From contig DF239532.1 in NCBI GenBank assembly GCA_000507305.1, positions 140,927 to 204,926 on the forward strand: 64,000 nucleotides of DNA, written 5' to 3'. Below, in pieces: positions 44,098 to 56,552 of the stretch (position 1 is the first letter of the stretch; each line of letters begins with the position of its first letter). Source of the DNA: Breviolum minutum Mf 1.05b.01. Taxonomy: Eukaryota; Sar; Dinophyceae; Suessiales; Symbiodiniaceae. Position numbers and translations under genes: made by a program. The notes beneath the pieces were generated by a model that was given only the letters and a program-made list of their open reading frames with translations, was not told the origin of the DNA and ran no database searches.

Positions 44098-47000
44098 GTG
44101 CTGGCCGTGATCTGAGACAATCAAGGGGAGAGCAAGGAGGGTCACTAGGCCACTATGCGGGCAAGCATTCTTAAGATTAATGACGTAGAAAAGGGTTGAT
44201 ACAGTGATCAAGAAGTGAGCATTCCTCTAAGAAGTTGGGAAACGCTTCCTGTCCCAAGATCTTTCCCTTCACAAACAAGCCAGTGGCGAAATGTGCCGGT
44301 GTGGCAGCTTAGTTCGGGATGCCACGTTGCAATATTGCAATAAGCTTGATCAGGTGGTTGGTGCAAGTTTCTATATGTAAGTACTAGGAGGAAATCTCCA
44401 AACGGGTAGGAATTAATCAGGTGACATTATTTCAGACTTTTGAATAAACTTGTCCAATCCTTGTTGGGCTTCGTGCCAATCAACTACCATTGGTGAAGCT
44501 TGGAGGGTCAGTATCTTTGTGAAAATGCATGAAGCCAACTAGATTTACACTACCTACTAGATATCTACTAGATATTTGCTTGCCTTAAGTCAAACGAGTT
44601 GCACATTCTGTCTAAGGCGTCGAATCTCAGGTGGTTTCCTGTGTGCAAGAGCCAAGCGCTGAGTGTTGTGTCAAATGCACAACAGAATTTTGAAGTATCC
44701 TACTCTTGCTTTCTTGGATCCTGTTAGGTCATTTTCATATTTTCTTCTGGACTGATCCTGGGTACGGAAGGTCTAGTGTCACCGAAGGAACTTGGCCATC
44801 TTACCACTTTATCCTCGTTGTGGCAGAGCTATTTCACTCAGCCACCCGATTTGGTCTCGTGTTTGGCTACAGACTTTGCATGGCTTCTGTGCTTGTTTCT
44901 TGAGACCAGTTTTGCCACGGGGGTGACAAACTGCATTGTTCATCTCTGATAGAAGGCTGTCCTTAAACAACATCATACATCCAGTGCAAGAATCTTGACA
45001 TGCTAAAACATGCTGCAGCATGTTGTTCTTTGTTCTTCTTTGTGTCTACATGTTACTTTTATGTATCTACTTTTATCAAGTCTTTTTTTGCATACTTGAT
45101 AATTGAGGCCGTGCCTGGACACATGCGAGTCTGTCGATTGTGAGTTTAGCGATTGGTCACAATGGCTGGGATGCACAGCGAGTTACGTTGGCCTTGACTG
45201 AGTTTGCAACCCTTCTGTTGCGATCTCTGACTAATAGAGATGTTTTCATGCGCAATACATATGTTGCATGGTCATCCAGACTTTCTGGGACATACAATTA
45301 CATCAAGCATATATGTATATGGATATGATAGGATTATATAATATTATGTATAGTTCAATCTCAGTAAGCTTGGATGTAAAAAGCGGTCAAGATCATTCAA
45401 GATCGTAGCGCTTCTGGATGTTTCTGGGTGAATTTGACGAAAAAAGAGGGTGGATTCTGATTCTCAATGGATGTTCAGGCTTTGCTCTCAGATCCTGAGT
45501 ATAAATTGTCATGGTTAATTAATCTCATCAGCCGAATCATGATTTGCAGACGACATATCACGATATCATAATGTAATGTGAATCATTATTTATATCGTAT
45601 GATATCATGAATATCTTTTATAAGATCGGTACAATTCATTATATACACACGGTATATATATATATACATACGTACACATAGTTATAGATAGATCACCGAT
45701 ATAGAGGTATAGGTATGATGTGATAATCATCAGACATCATTTTCCAGAAGGCAGTGAGCGAACAGGGAAAGTCGGAATGAGATGCGGTTGTGAGGTCCAA
45801 TCTTGGCGGGTGCTTTGGACTTTGTCAACGTGAAAGGCCACCTACTTCAATGGGTTTTCCAGGGTAGGGGGTCACATGACTCATCCCTTGGTACGAGCAG
45901 ATGGTCTCGAGCCCATATTGGTGCAATGCCCACATAACTCTGGGCAGGAAGATCATCCAGCCGAACAACGAATGCGGTAGGCTGGGTCCAAGTTGGACAG
46001 TGGCCTCCATGAGTGTTGCATCGTGATTCATATTGTTCTTCTCGTTTTTCTGCCGGTTGTTTTCTTTGAACGCTTCTGCTCAGATTCGCATCATCGCTAT
46101 GTTTTTGCAAAGACGCTCACAGCATTCGCAACTAAGTATCTATTATATCACAGCATTCGCAAGTAAGTATATAGATTTGCATAGACTGTACGATTAAAGA
46201 CTACTGTTTTTTTTGTTTAGTTGTTTTGTCCTGCTCACCCTGCTGTGAGCCGTGTGTATCTATATGTTCGGACCTGACATGGAAATGCATCATAATGCAC
46301 CCACAGAGTTGAAGCGTATGTATCCTTTGCCCCTTGTGGCCGCCAACTCTCAACACTTTGAAAGATTCGCTCATGAGCTTCAGATGTAGCTGTGCAGGCC
46401 CTGTCACGGACCCAAAGTGGTCACAAAAGCAGGCGGTTCGAGCTGCATGCCAGATTCTGCGTGCCTTGACACGGTTGCAGAGTGGAATTGCTTTAAGGAT
46501 CTTTAATGTGTAGAGGATGCATTCATCAATCATTCCTTTCTTGACGCACCATTTGAGACTTGAGCTTGAGCGCAATTTTAATGCATTTCACTTTGTCATG
46601 TCGGGCATCGCAAGCCACAAAGGTGCAAACTCCAAGGGGATGTCAACTGCCATTGGGATGCCACCAACTCAGTGGTTTTAGTTTAGGCCTTGAAAATCTC
46701 AGATATGACTTTTATTGTTGTACAAATCTACACGATGCAGAAGAATAACAAGATGTATATATATATATATGTGCATATTTGGATATTGTATCTTTAATCC
46801 CATTTCTGCTGCTTTGCATTCAGCAATGGCTTGTTCGAGTTTCCCAGATCCCATGAATTTCTGACTCAAGTGTTTCCATATTTTGGAAGATTTACAAGTT
46901 CACAAAAACAAAGGATGACGTGCATGTATGATTTCAGGGAGATCCAAATGACGAAGGAAATGCCAACAATGCAGCGTTGTCATTTACTTTCTTCAGCCCA

Positions 47001-47328
47001 AGGACTGGTCGGAATGGAGCAATACCTGCTATGACGTGGAAGTAGATCAGCCTTGAGCTCATGCTACAAGTCCGGACGAATGCCAACAGTTGAATGGGTC
47101 AAATGACAGCATGAGCTGAAACGGCATGACATGGCTCACTCGATCTCTCTATCCCACTCAATAGTCCTTTTCTGGGACAAGAAGAAAAATGAATGAAGTG
47201 ATGAATCTGTGAATCTGTGTCAAGACGTAGCAATCAGCAACATGCCAGCCGGCCTCCTGCAGATGTCAGTTACATACACGCACACATACACATAGCATTG
47301 CTCCATAACCGAACAAGACCGAACACAG
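44098..47328. other. Long stretch without a supported gene
   Basis: Mainly AT-rich intronic or intergenic DNA with TA runs near 45655 and 46754. A 22-base direct repeat (cacagcattcgcaa, c or g, taagtat) lies at 46118-46139 and 46149-46170. Weak frames near 44735-44900 and 46560-46750 lack convincing splice sites. Confidence 0.45.
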
Positions 47329-47486
47329 GTAACCGAATGGGCAATAGGAGTACAAAGAGTATCATAGAGTCGGTGCACCGCATGGGGCTCACCTTCACAT
47401 GCGATCTTTCTGGTCCAGCAATTGCGAAATGTGAGCAAGCGGTTGTGCATCTTGTATGCCTGGCGACTATGATCAAACCCTTGCAA
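47329..47486 (+). CDS. 52-codon exon
   Basis: The acceptor is aagaccgaacacag|GT and the donor CAA|GTAATT. Frame: NRMGNRSTKSIIESVHRMGL, TFTCDLSGPAIAKCEQAV, then VHLVCLATMIKPLQ. Even codon use, three cysteines. No family is recognised. Confidence 0.6.
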
Positions 47487-47922
47487 GTAATTACAGAGAT
47501 CATGAAACTATAGAAGATCTACAATATTCAAAATATTGGAAACAAATCCTGCTAGGTTCTCAACTATGGCCGCTCTCAATGTTACAGTATGTTCACCTAC
47601 TTAAGTGGAAGGTCCGATACCCAAACGAGAGAAAGCAGCACGGTGCGGGTCATGCAAATCGAGCCATGGCGTCAAGTCGCTGTGGTTGACATAGGCCTGA
47701 TTACACATGTTTTCACAAGACTTGAGACCCTTGAGACTGATGCATGTTACTCTTATTTGCCTATTTTGCATTTTACATATTCTTTGATTGCGCAAAATTT
47801 GGCTATATAAATTACAATTACATACAATTACAATCCCTCGAGCTGTCAATTCCAATTCATGCCTCAACTTGCTCCTGTTCAAATGTAGACTTGTAGGCAT
47901 CTTTTCTTTGACCTGCTTTCAG

Positions 47923-48179
47923 GCTTCAGTTCAGCGCGTTTGGGGTTTGCCGGGGAGGATCCTCGTGTGCTGGATGCCGGGCTTCCAGGTCTTTTGAGAG
48001 CCTTGCTTAAAACAGTTGAGCAAAGTCAATCAGTCAAAAAGTTTTTGATTCAGAAGATTATCCAGACACGCAGTGACAATTCCGACAGCATCAAGAGACG
48101 TGAGAAATCTCGAGAATACGACGAGCAGGGAGACGGGATGAGACTGGCAATAATAATAAGTTCAACTAATGTTGAGTGA
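47923..48179 (+). CDS. Exon, helical and highly charged
   Basis: The acceptor is ttgacctgctttcag|GC. The frame is open for 84 codons: FSSARLGFAGEDPRVLDAGL, PGLLRALLKTVEQSQSVK, KFLIQKIIQTRSDNSDSI, KRREKSREYDEQGDGMR, then a TGA at 48177. No clear GT donor; a GC donor (CTG|GCAATA) is possible, or it is terminal. The other frames stop within about 30 codons. Confidence 0.6.
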
Positions 48180-48693
48180 GAGAACATCCACGCATATGTA
48201 TATATATATATATGGTACGGCCAACTTTCATATATGATGATGTAATGTAACGGTGCTTTGGGCATGTGTCAGTTGGCGATATTACCAACATGTGACAGAT
48301 ATCGGTCTTGATTCTTGATGATTCAGTGACAGAAACCAAGCGCTAGTCACGCAAAAGCAAGGAAACTGTTCAATTTGGCCATCTCTTTTGTAACTGCGCA
48401 ATTCTCAACCTCATTTGTCAGTTGCTTTTACCCGAAAAATTCAATGAGTTATTGGAATTGAAGCAGACTGGTTTGCTGAGGATATCATGATGGCGGCGTC
48501 GTCTTTGAAAGCTCTGATATTCAGGTACTCACGTCACGGCACATCATGTCTGGATGCGTCCTAGAAACAGTTTCTGTTGATTTGTAATTAAACTTGCAGA
48601 CACCTTGACTTCGACCCCACATCAAATTGCCATCACAGAATCACAGCCCTCATTTAAATCAATTTGAAACCTCTCCGTCCACTTCTGTCGCAG

Positions 48694-48848
48694 GCCGTAT
48701 TTCAGGAGTTTTCTGTGCAGGATGGATACAGGCCCAGCCGATTTCGCTACTGAAGCAGTGCACTTCTACAGCATCCACACAAACGGGCATTGAGAAATTA
48801 TTTGCAGAGTCTCAGAATGGGGGCAATATATCTGAATATGGGGACTGA
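48694..48848 (+). CDS. Exon with three open frames
   Basis: The acceptor cgtccacttctgtcgcag| is excellent. Readings: RISGVFCAGWIQAQPISLLK then TASTQTGIEKLFAESQNG to a stop at 48846; PYFRSFLCRMDTGPADFATE then VHFYSIHTNGH; or AVFQEFSVQDGYRPSRFRY. Confidence 0.5.
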
Positions 48849-49017
48849 TATATAGGGTATACATACGATCCGATACATATAACTATTCACATGGATAATT
48901 AGATTATTTAAACACAAATATTTGTCTTGCTGCAAATTATCAACGAAGAGGTTTCCCACAAAAAGACTTACAAAACACATTTTTGGGCTCGAATTGCTTG
49001 GTTGCAAAGGCGTCCGC

Positions 49018-49142
49018 TGCTGCTGTCAGAACCCGTGGCAGACACTCGAGCTTTACGGCGTTTGCTTGCAGAGCTCAGCTTCGAGTCGGCTGAAGCACCC
49101 GAGGCGCCAAGATTGCGTTGGAAGAACAGCCTGAATCTATAG
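49018..49142 (+). CDS. Possible terminal exon, Leu/Arg-rich
   Basis: After tgcttggttgcaaag| the frame gives RPLLLSEPVADTRALRRLLA, then ELSFESAEAPEAPRLRWK, and ends NSLNL-stop. GC-rich with good codon use. The acceptor is weaker than most. Confidence 0.45.
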
Positions 49143-49529
49143 ATGTACAGACATATTAAACATCTATATATAGTGCTACTTGTAATATGTACACTGGAAT
49201 TTTCAATGAAAGCATTTGAATGTCCACTAGCTTCTCATTAACATTTTTGGTAGTTGGAAGATGATTTAATGTTATGTTTGAATAGGTTTGGGTGCTATAT
49301 TGCTCATTGGTGCCTCTTGGGAAGGCAACGTTGCTCAATAGTGCGCTGCTGGGTGCCCTTGCATGCGGAAAGACTGATGGCACTGTAGTGGACATTGGAG
49401 CAGGTGAGAAGCAGGGAGTGTGACGACGATGATGAGAAGGGCTGAGAGGATTGTCTTTTTGGGAATTTCTTCTTTTGAAATATCTCTCGTTGCGGAGTTT
49501 TGTCAGAACTACAACTCATAGCACTTGCT

Positions 49530-49633
49530 TGAAGTGCTGCACCCTGACTGTCGACGTTGCTGCTGAAGGTCTCGCATCTGTTGTGCCACTCTTGCAAGGG
49601 TGCATCCAGCAAGACTGTGTGAAAGAGTATCTT
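49530..49633 (+). CDS. Exon, helical repeat-like
   Basis: The frame CCTLTVDVAAEGLASVVPLL, then QGCIQQDCVKEYLGK, ends at GGCAAG|GTCTCT. The acceptor is probably cacttgcttgaag|. Leu/Val pattern as in ARM/HEAT helices, but only one segment. Confidence 0.4.
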
Positions 49634-49960
49634 GGCAAGGTCTCTTGAAAAGTAGCAACTGAGGGACAGTGAAGCTGGACTGGCTGCAAGTCGCTTTGAG
49701 AGTTGTATCTGAAATTCGAGTGACTTGTGACTTCAATTTGGCACATCGTTTTAAATTTGTTCACTCGGGATGAATTACTATAGACTATATTCATAATTTC
49801 ATGTATATATTTATACATATACTATAAATTATATATATCATTACATATCATTATATGATTAGCAAAATCACGTATGTTGATATGAAATAACATACTATGT
49901 CAATGTTCGCTGCTGAGTCTTTTTGATCTTCCCAAACGGTAATATTGTATTTCTTTGCAG

Positions 49961-50127
49961 ATCTCGTGAGATCTCAATCACGTCTACTAGAGCGGGCCTT
50001 GGGAGGCCTAGGATAGATTCAATTTGGCTGTGTGCATGCAAGACCTCTATTAAATCACATGATGCACAACAAAATAGACTTTCAGATGTTCTCAGTATCA
50101 AAGCCACTCCAGCATCAGCCATAATAG
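49961..50127 (+). CDS. Exon, basic
   Basis: The acceptor is tgtatttctttgcag| and the donor ATAG|GTAAGA, both good. The only frame open to the donor reads SREISITSTRAGLGRPRIDS, IWLCACKTSIKSHDAQQN, then RLSDVLSIKATPASAI. The minus strand is open as well. Confidence 0.5.
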
Positions 50128-50820
50128 GTAAGACTGTGATCGCAATTTTAAATGATAACTAGTAGAATATATATATATATACACACACACACCCCATTTG
50201 GATCCCAGCATACCATCGCGTTACTCGAAAAGAATTTGCTTCAGCATGAGACATGAACTGCTGAGGCAATGCTTTGCTGGCCATGCATTGGACATAAATG
50301 TGCTAGATGCTCTGAAATCACAGGCCGCTGCTGCAATTTGGTCAGTCGATATGAGTCGCACATGTCCACCTTGTTCATACCACACTACTGTCGGACAATA
50401 TTATGTGTTGGTGGGGTGCAAAAATGACGCATGACAGCATGACCATGTTACACTTGCTAAATTTGTCGTCCCTATCAAATTCTAGTGAGTTCTCGGTTGG
50501 AGTGTAGACGCTTGCATTATGCATATATAAGGATGCATGATACTGCACAATGGCTTGGCCATGGGATTGTCATTTTTGCAGAAGTAGTAGATAATAATAG
50601 TCCTCAAGCTTCAAGTTCACTTGGTGTTCTTCTTGGCTTGAGTCGTGATCTGTCCTAAATCTTTTTTCCAATGCTGCGATTTGTGTTTCAATGCAAAAGA
50701 GCGTGCCAATTTTTGCATGCTATTGGCACATGTTGCATCCGATTTCGCATCTGTATTCACTGTATCACTCCATGACTCCATGCGAAAAAGCATCAAGCTT
50801 TGTTAGGGCGTCACTCTGCC

Positions 50821-50886
50821 AGACGAACCAGTTCATGGGAGGAGCTTTGTCTGACCAGAGAAGCTTCCTTCCTTTCACAAGTTAGT
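50821..50886 (+). CDS. Short exon ending in stop
   Basis: The acceptor is gcgtcactctgccag|. Frame TNQFMGGALSDQRSFLPFTS and TAG. It may be terminal. A GTTAGT donor overlaps the stop. Confidence 0.45.
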
Positions 50887-51396
50887 TCTACGTCACTTTA
50901 AAACACCCTTAGACCTCAAGTCAACTTCCATGGAGTGTATTCTAGAAAGATATTGCAAAGATCCGGCATTATCAAAATTGCAAATTTTGGCAGATTCGAC
51001 TGATCTAAAGATGCATAAGTTGCCTTGAATTCCACATAGTTGCACAGGGTTGTAGACACTTGGAGTGCTTCATTCGCACCGTACAATGAATGGAAAACTT
51101 GCGGTCAGAAATAGTCTTTGTCTTCACTGTTCTTCACGTAGTATGATTTCACACATTTTGGCACCACAGAAAAATAAGGAGTAACTGAGTAACTGAAAGT
51201 CATCATGCTTCTCAGATCCTGACAGCACTTTCCCTCACCAATTTTTACATCATCTTAGGCAAGGAGCCAATGGCCACGGTTCACTACGTTTAGCACAAGA
51301 CATCAAGGAATCAGTGACTTGGCAGGCAGATGTGACTCAAATTGCTCAGACTCTCAATGCCTTGGAATGCATGCTGATTTTGGTGATTCTGTGCAG

Positions 51397-51533
51397 ATAT
51401 GTCAGATGACAATGGAATCATGCGGAATCATGTGCTTCCTCGCTTGAAGGGACGTTTTGAGACAGCTATTGCAACCGATACCACATGCAGTCAAGCTCCA
51501 AGATGCCTCAATTGTCCAGATGGATTGCAGTGA
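51397..51533 (+). CDS. 44-codon exon with Cys-rich end
   Basis: The acceptor is tggtgattctgtgcag|AT. Frame: MSDDNGIMRNHVLPRLKGRF, ETAIATDTTCSQAPRCLN, then CPDGLQ-stop. A GTCCAG donor before the stop (after CLN) is possible. Overlaps another open frame to the right (VQMDCSDKILQAEICFCAYA). Confidence 0.5.
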
Positions 51534-51998
51534 TAAAATTCTGCAAGCTGAGATCTGCTTCTGTGCTTATGCACCTTTGGCTACTATGGAAAAGGCGAAG
51601 GAATATCGTCACCGATTACCTGATGGCCAGGAGAAGTTCCCATATTCAGTGCCGGCTGCCTTGGACTTTGGACTATAATTAATCATAGTATCTTATGTTA
51701 TGCAACGCTATGTCAAAATGATCAATTATGATTATATGTATGATTACAAGTTATGCACTGTAGATAGGATACAACGGTGCTCAACAGACAATTCTTGGTC
51801 CTCATTCAGCTATGATCAAGGTGAAATGGCATCATGGAATGACCACGTACTCTTCTACCAATCCACTGTGGATGCATGCAGGAGATCGAAGTTACAGCAT
51901 TTTCTCGCTCGATCCCAGAGGTTTCGCATCCAGTTCACCGAGATTTTTATTTTTCGTCACGCAGGATCTTAGCATTTTTGTTGCTGCCTTTTTCCAAG

Positions 51999-52655
51999 AT
52001 GTTTGAACGTAAGCGTGCTATCTCTCTTTTTGGAAGTATCTTCTCTATTACATCTAGTTTGATTCTCTTGCGACATGCTGAATTCTTCGGTATTAACAAA
52101 GATCCTTTGGACCTCATGTGTGGGCCTTGTTGTTTCAATCAGACTTTTCGATACTTTTCGTTGGTGAGCGGAAGGCCCTATTGACTGGAGCAGCGTTTCG
52201 GGGAGAATGCTTTTTGGGTGTTCCACAGTCACTTGGTGCTGCAATTTCAAGCCTAAGTTCACAGATTGGCACTGAAGAAATGAACAAGTTTGCTCCGAGC
52301 TAGCAAACACTCTGGCACCGTTATCATTATTCTTTTAGACAATTGTTCAGACGCATAGTTCTGCCTGAGCATGTTGCTTTATCCTTTATATTTTTTCTTA
52401 TCTTTTGTGTTTGCGTCGCTCCAGAATTTGCTTGGCCCTCAAAGCACAAGCTATGGAGCCATAGGGAGCCTATCAGGTTCAGACCTACCGTTGATTGATT
52501 TCGAGTGCACGTGCTCAATCGTGATGCCTTTTGTGCTCACACAACCATTGCGTTCAAGTAGCACCCAAAAAGACAGCATGAGGTTGGTGTCAGAGGCGGA
52601 CCGATTTGGGGCGCACTTTTTACCACATTGTCGACATTGTTTGGAATTGCTTTGA
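51999..52655 (+). CDS. Two-exon chain, C-terminal part of a protein
   Basis: Exon 51999-52163 (gctgcctttttccaag| to TTG|GTGAGC) is 55 codons, phase 0 to 0: MFERKRAISLFGSIFSITSS, LILLRHAEFFGINKDPLD, LMCGPCCFNQTFRYFSL. Exon 52425-52655 (ttgcgtcgctccag|) continues in phase: NLLGPQSTSYGAIGSLSGSD, LPLIDFECTCSIVMPFVL, TQPLRSSSTQKDSMRLVS, then EADRFGAHFLPHCRHCLELL and TGA. The first exon has a weakly hydrophobic helix. Cysteines occur as C-x2-CC, C-x-C and C-x2-C. The intron is 261 bases. One of the better models. No family is recognised. Confidence 0.65.
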
Positions 52656-52836
52656 TCTTTCAATGCGATTCAAGTTATCAATGGTTGACACACACACACA
52701 CACACAACTTCATCAGTCCATCAAACAACAGTCCCGGTTGCTTTTGCTTTTACATTTGCTCCAAAGTCATGTTTTGTTTGAACAGTTTTGCTTCAAGAGA
52801 CAAACCTTAGCTGTTGAACGAGTGTGGGTTTTGCAG

Positions 52837-52888
52837 CTGAGAGGCCATTTTGACGTTGCCGGGTGGTGCCAGTTCAGCGGGCTCAGAG
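52837..52888 (+). CDS. 52-base exon
   Basis: The acceptor is gagtgtgggttttgcag| and the donor AGAG|GTGCTT. Frame: LRGHFDVAGWCQFSGLR. Confidence 0.55.
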
Positions 52889-53038
52889 GTGCTTTCTCAT
52901 CAACTTCAAGATACATAGTTCCTCAATCTCTCAGGACTGTGCAGTTTCAATTCAAATTTCTTTTTGTTTGTGTTGTTTGTGTAAACTCTACGCAAGTTTC
53001 ATAAATGATTCAAGACCACATGGATCCACATGGTGCAG

Positions 53039-53210
53039 AAGAGTCAAGGACTGTGACCTTGCCACTGGTAAAGGACGCAAAGACTTCACACAGTCTTCAA
53101 ATAGATTTTGTGTGTTCTTTGATGGTATTTCCATCCACCACATGGTCTCCTGTGATGTCCCGAACACTGCTAGGAATGTGCCATATACACCCACATCCAC
53201 GCTACATTGA
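53039..53210 (+). CDS. Exon, Cys-containing
   Basis: The acceptor is ccacatggtgcag|A. Frame: RVKDCDLATGKGRKDFTQSS, NRFCVFFDGISIHHMVSC, then DVPNTARNVPYTPTSTLH and TGA. A second plus frame (GAEESRTVTLPLVKDAKTSH) is open longer but has less natural composition. Confidence 0.5.
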
Positions 53211-53270
53211 TGGATGTTGCATGATTTTACAACATCCATCTTCGCCATTTTTTATTCTGCAACGCTACAG

Positions 53271-53370
53271 TGGTGAGGTGATTCTGTTGGGTGGCTCTTC
53301 GCGGTTTGTGAACTTTCAAGATCGTTTGCGCACGGCTTTGGGAGAGGCTTGGTTACAAGACGTGCCATAG
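53271..53370 (+). CDS. Terminal exon
   Basis: The acceptor is ctgcaacgctacag|T and only one frame is open: GEVILLGGSSRFVNFQDRLR, then TALGEAWLQDVP and TAG at 53368. It probably ends a gene. Confidence 0.6.
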
Positions 53371-55378
53371 CCCCCACTCTTGGGAAGAACAGGGACATCC
53401 GTAAAAACAAGCACCTATGTCACCTATGTCCTGATCATTCCTAATCATATTTTGGCCGCAGTTATGGCCACAATATGCAGTCCTTGGCCTTGATAGGCAG
53501 CACAATGAATCTAAAGGAGTACAGTACTGGTGTCAAAACTAATGGAGGAGCAACATCTTCATTAATCTCATTGGCAGCAATATGCACACAATAACCACAA
53601 CGGAAGCGTAAATACTCTGAGCAACAAAATCACCTCAATCCTCAATCTTCTTATTTTGCTGCTTTACTTCTCAGCCTTTGCCCAAAGTTGTTTGAAGGGA
53701 CTGGAGAATTCTCAATGCCACACAAAAATGATCAAGAATGACAGAAGGTAACGGGGACGGAATATCCCGTCAATTTTACTTGTAATGAACTTGAGTTTCC
53801 AGGCACGTAGCTTTTAAATGGACGCCTTTTCCAAGGAATACCTCGACGGCCGGCGGGTCAAAGTGAGCACAATCGAGCATCGCTATGCTGCTTGTTTGAT
53901 CTAGACTCGCCCGCGTTTAGATTGTTCACAGGCCACTGGCATCAATGACATTCTTGGGAACTCGATTCAATCAGGCCAGGTTCTGTGTCCCAGGTTGAGA
54001 GCTCATGAACCTATACCTACTATATCCTACTATACTGTACCTATTCCACAACATTTTGGAGCCTTTTGGCGGTGTGGACGGTTGTGGAACCTATGCACTT
54101 CTTCAATTTATTTCATATCTTTCACTCTGCACCAGTCTTTTTCGCAGAACGATTATGTTTGACCTTCTTATTTATGTTGGTCGTATTCTCTGAGATGTCC
54201 AGGGTGAATAGACATCTGCGGAAATTCAGCAGCGGTTTGTGAATTAAACGCATCAGTCTCAGTGTGATTTCTGGTTGGCTTTTGCGCGACAGTTGACATT
54301 GAGGCCTCCTGTCTTGGTGCTTCTATAGCTGCGCAGCTTAAGCATCCTCTCATCAGGCATGCTGCAACAGCCCAGTTCCAAAGGTCTATTTTGCACGATT
54401 ACTGTATATTATATGTTTTGTATTGTTTTGTGAATGTTTTGTGATGTATTCGTAGCTTACGCGTTGCTCTGCAGCACTGACTATAGCAAGTAAGGATTCA
54501 GTGCCACTGTTGAGTTCCCCAGGGTGAATCAAAGCTACAGCTTCATTGCGGTCGTAGTTTCAGGGCCCAAAACGATGTATGACATGTTTTAACTCTCCCT
54601 CGAACTTTGATCTCAGTCAAGCCATTTTTGGGGGAGTGGATGCGGTTCCTGCTCCATGCTGCAAGATGTTGCTCGTAGTGAGATCTTATATGATCTGAAT
54701 GGGGACCTTGTCTGACTATGTACTATGTGCAAAACATTTCAAAACTATGCTGTTGTAAACTGTAGAATGACTATGGATAAGACAGCTTTCTGTTCAAGAG
54801 GTGAACAGCTTGGTGCAACTTCCACCGCCCCTGTGGCAGGCGGGTCACGAAGGCAGAGTATCAAGAGAATGGCGCTGAAGTCTTCTCGCGACTGCTTTGA
54901 TGCTCAGACTGGTTTGGTGACTCGGCCTTGATGCAAGTGTGTTTTCCCCAAAGAGCTTTTTGTCGATCGACTGGCAATCTACTCTATTTGTTCGCTTACG
55001 TAATGCAGACTCAACAGACATTCAGCATATTATCAGTCCGGACTTGGTCTGCTTTGACCAATGCCATTTGCGAATTTTGCCAGATTGGCTCTGGCAGAAC
55101 CTGCGTTATTCATGTTTCATGTCTGTGATTGTAGTGGCATTGCATACTTATTTTTGAAGATGTGAACGCGTCTAAGTTTAGACAGAATTTAGAAAGATTT
55201 ATAATGATTTATATATATCATATCCGTTAGACACTCTTTTAATCTCTTTTACTTGTTGTTTCAATGCATTCTGAAGTTTTGAAAATACAAGCTTAGACAA
55301 GACTCAGGTCCTGACCCCACTGCACAGTTGAGGAAGCTTTGAAGAAGCCACATGTAGATGGGCTAAGCGATGCAGCAG
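53371..55378. other. Region without a well-supported gene
   Basis: Possible exons: a frame near 54800-54931 (GEQLGATSTAPVAGGSRRQS, then KRMALKSSRDCFDAQTGL) and one after acgtaatgcag| at 55010 (DSTDIQHIISPDLVCFDQ). Neither has both splice sites. A gene boundary after 53370 is plausible. Confidence 0.35.
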
Positions 55379-55660
55379 GCAAAATTTTTGCCTAATGGTC
55401 GCGTTGGTTTGTACAAAGGTGCTTTAGCACTTGGTTCTGTTGTCCAAAGAGACAACCATGATTTGATATCATTTCGCGGTGATGCAGCAAGTCAAAACAT
55501 TGCTGTGAACAGTCAGGGCAACCGGCCCAGTATCACTTGGAAAGAGATATGCAGTTCAATATATACCGCGTCAATATGCGTCAAGTTTGTTGCACAGTTT
55601 TCTGCGTTTTTTTACCAAGGACTCATAGATGGCGCAAGATTCTGGTGGAGCCAGCTTTGA
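55379..55660 (+). CDS. 93-codon open exon
   Basis: The acceptor is taagcgatgcagcag|. Frame: AKFLPNGRVGLYKGALALGS, VVQRDNHDLISFRGDAAS, QNIAVNSQGNRPSITWKE, ICSSIYTASICVKFVAQF, then SAFFYQGLIDGARFWWSQL and TGA. Its last third overlaps another good frame (KILVEPALNGRCIPGDRVCG). Placed just left of the polyserine repeat. Confidence 0.5.
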   Translation, partial: AKFLPNGRVGLYKGALALGSVVQRDNHDLISFRGDAASQNIAVNSQGNRPSITWKEICSSIYTASICVKFVAQFSAFFYQGLIDGARFWWSQL

Positions 55661-55714
55661 ACGGCAGGTGCATTCCGGGCGACAGAGTCTGTGGAGTTCT
55701 GGATTTTGAGCGAA

Positions 55715-55744
55715 AGTAGTAGTAGTAGTAGTAGTAGTAGTAGA

Positions 55745-55779
<35 letters not shown>

Positions 55780-55944
55780 CAGTAGCAGTAGCAGTAGCAG
55801 TAGNAGCAGCAGTAGAAGCAGTAGAAGCAGTAGAATCAGTAGAAGCAGTAGTAGCAGTAGTAGCAGCAGTAGCAGCAGTAGCAGGAGTAGCAGAAGCAGT
55901 AGCAGTAGAAGTAGGAGAAGGAGTAGGAGAAGGAGTAGGAGAAG

Positions 55945-55989
<45 letters not shown>

Positions 55990-55990
55990 C

Positions 55991-56040
<50 letters not shown>

Positions 56041-56080
56041 GAGTAGGAGTAGCAGTAGCAGTAGCAGTAGCAGTAGCAGT

Positions 56081-56130
<50 letters not shown>

Positions 56131-56137
56131 TAGTAGT
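55715..56137. repeat. Compound AGT/AGC/AGA trinucleotide repeat with an unresolved base
   Basis: About 420 bases of AGT, AGC, AGA and AGG triplets. It reads as polyserine/arginine on plus and polyleucine or polythreonine on minus. Base 55804 is N, so length and phase are not reliable. Confidence 0.97.
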
Positions 56138-56497
56138 GGTGCTGTGCGTGTACTTTGACTCGCAGAAGGCTTTGCATATACTGTAGTGACCTCTTGACAT
56201 GCCACGACTAGCATTGTCATCAAGGTCAAGAAGTTCGTCCTGTTTTTGTTCGTTATGCCTGCCATAATATCGCATGTCATGGCGTCGAAATGTGTGGAAA
56301 ATTGCGGAAATCATAACATGAAATAACAAAATAGCAATAAGACGCTAAGTAACAAAAGCCAGTAGGAACGCGACGGAAGAAGAATTCATGGCAATTGTTT
56401 TGATACTGTTTAGATATCGTTTGATATTTGTCGGAATGTTCGGAATGCCTGTCACCATTGCTTTCTATTTGTTAAATGTGCAAAGTTTTGAATCCAG

Positions 56498-56552
56498 GCC
56501 ATGCGACGGACCCTTCAACGAGACCAGGGCTTGCGCCCATGCGGGCCGCAAG
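56498..56552 (+). CDS. TSP1 exon 1 (end of first visible module)
   Basis: tttgaatccag|G starts PCDGPFNETRACAHAGRK. C-x9-C with ETRAC is the classic TSP1 C-terminal signature. The junction to the next exon keeps C-x7-C spacing only if the donor is AAG|GAGATT, a GA donor at phase 0. GT alternatives give wrong spacing or phase. Confidence 0.75.

Noticed and set aside
55571-56329. Long minus-strand Thr/Leu frames
   Set aside because: Produced by the trinucleotide repeat and by an unresolved base at 55804.
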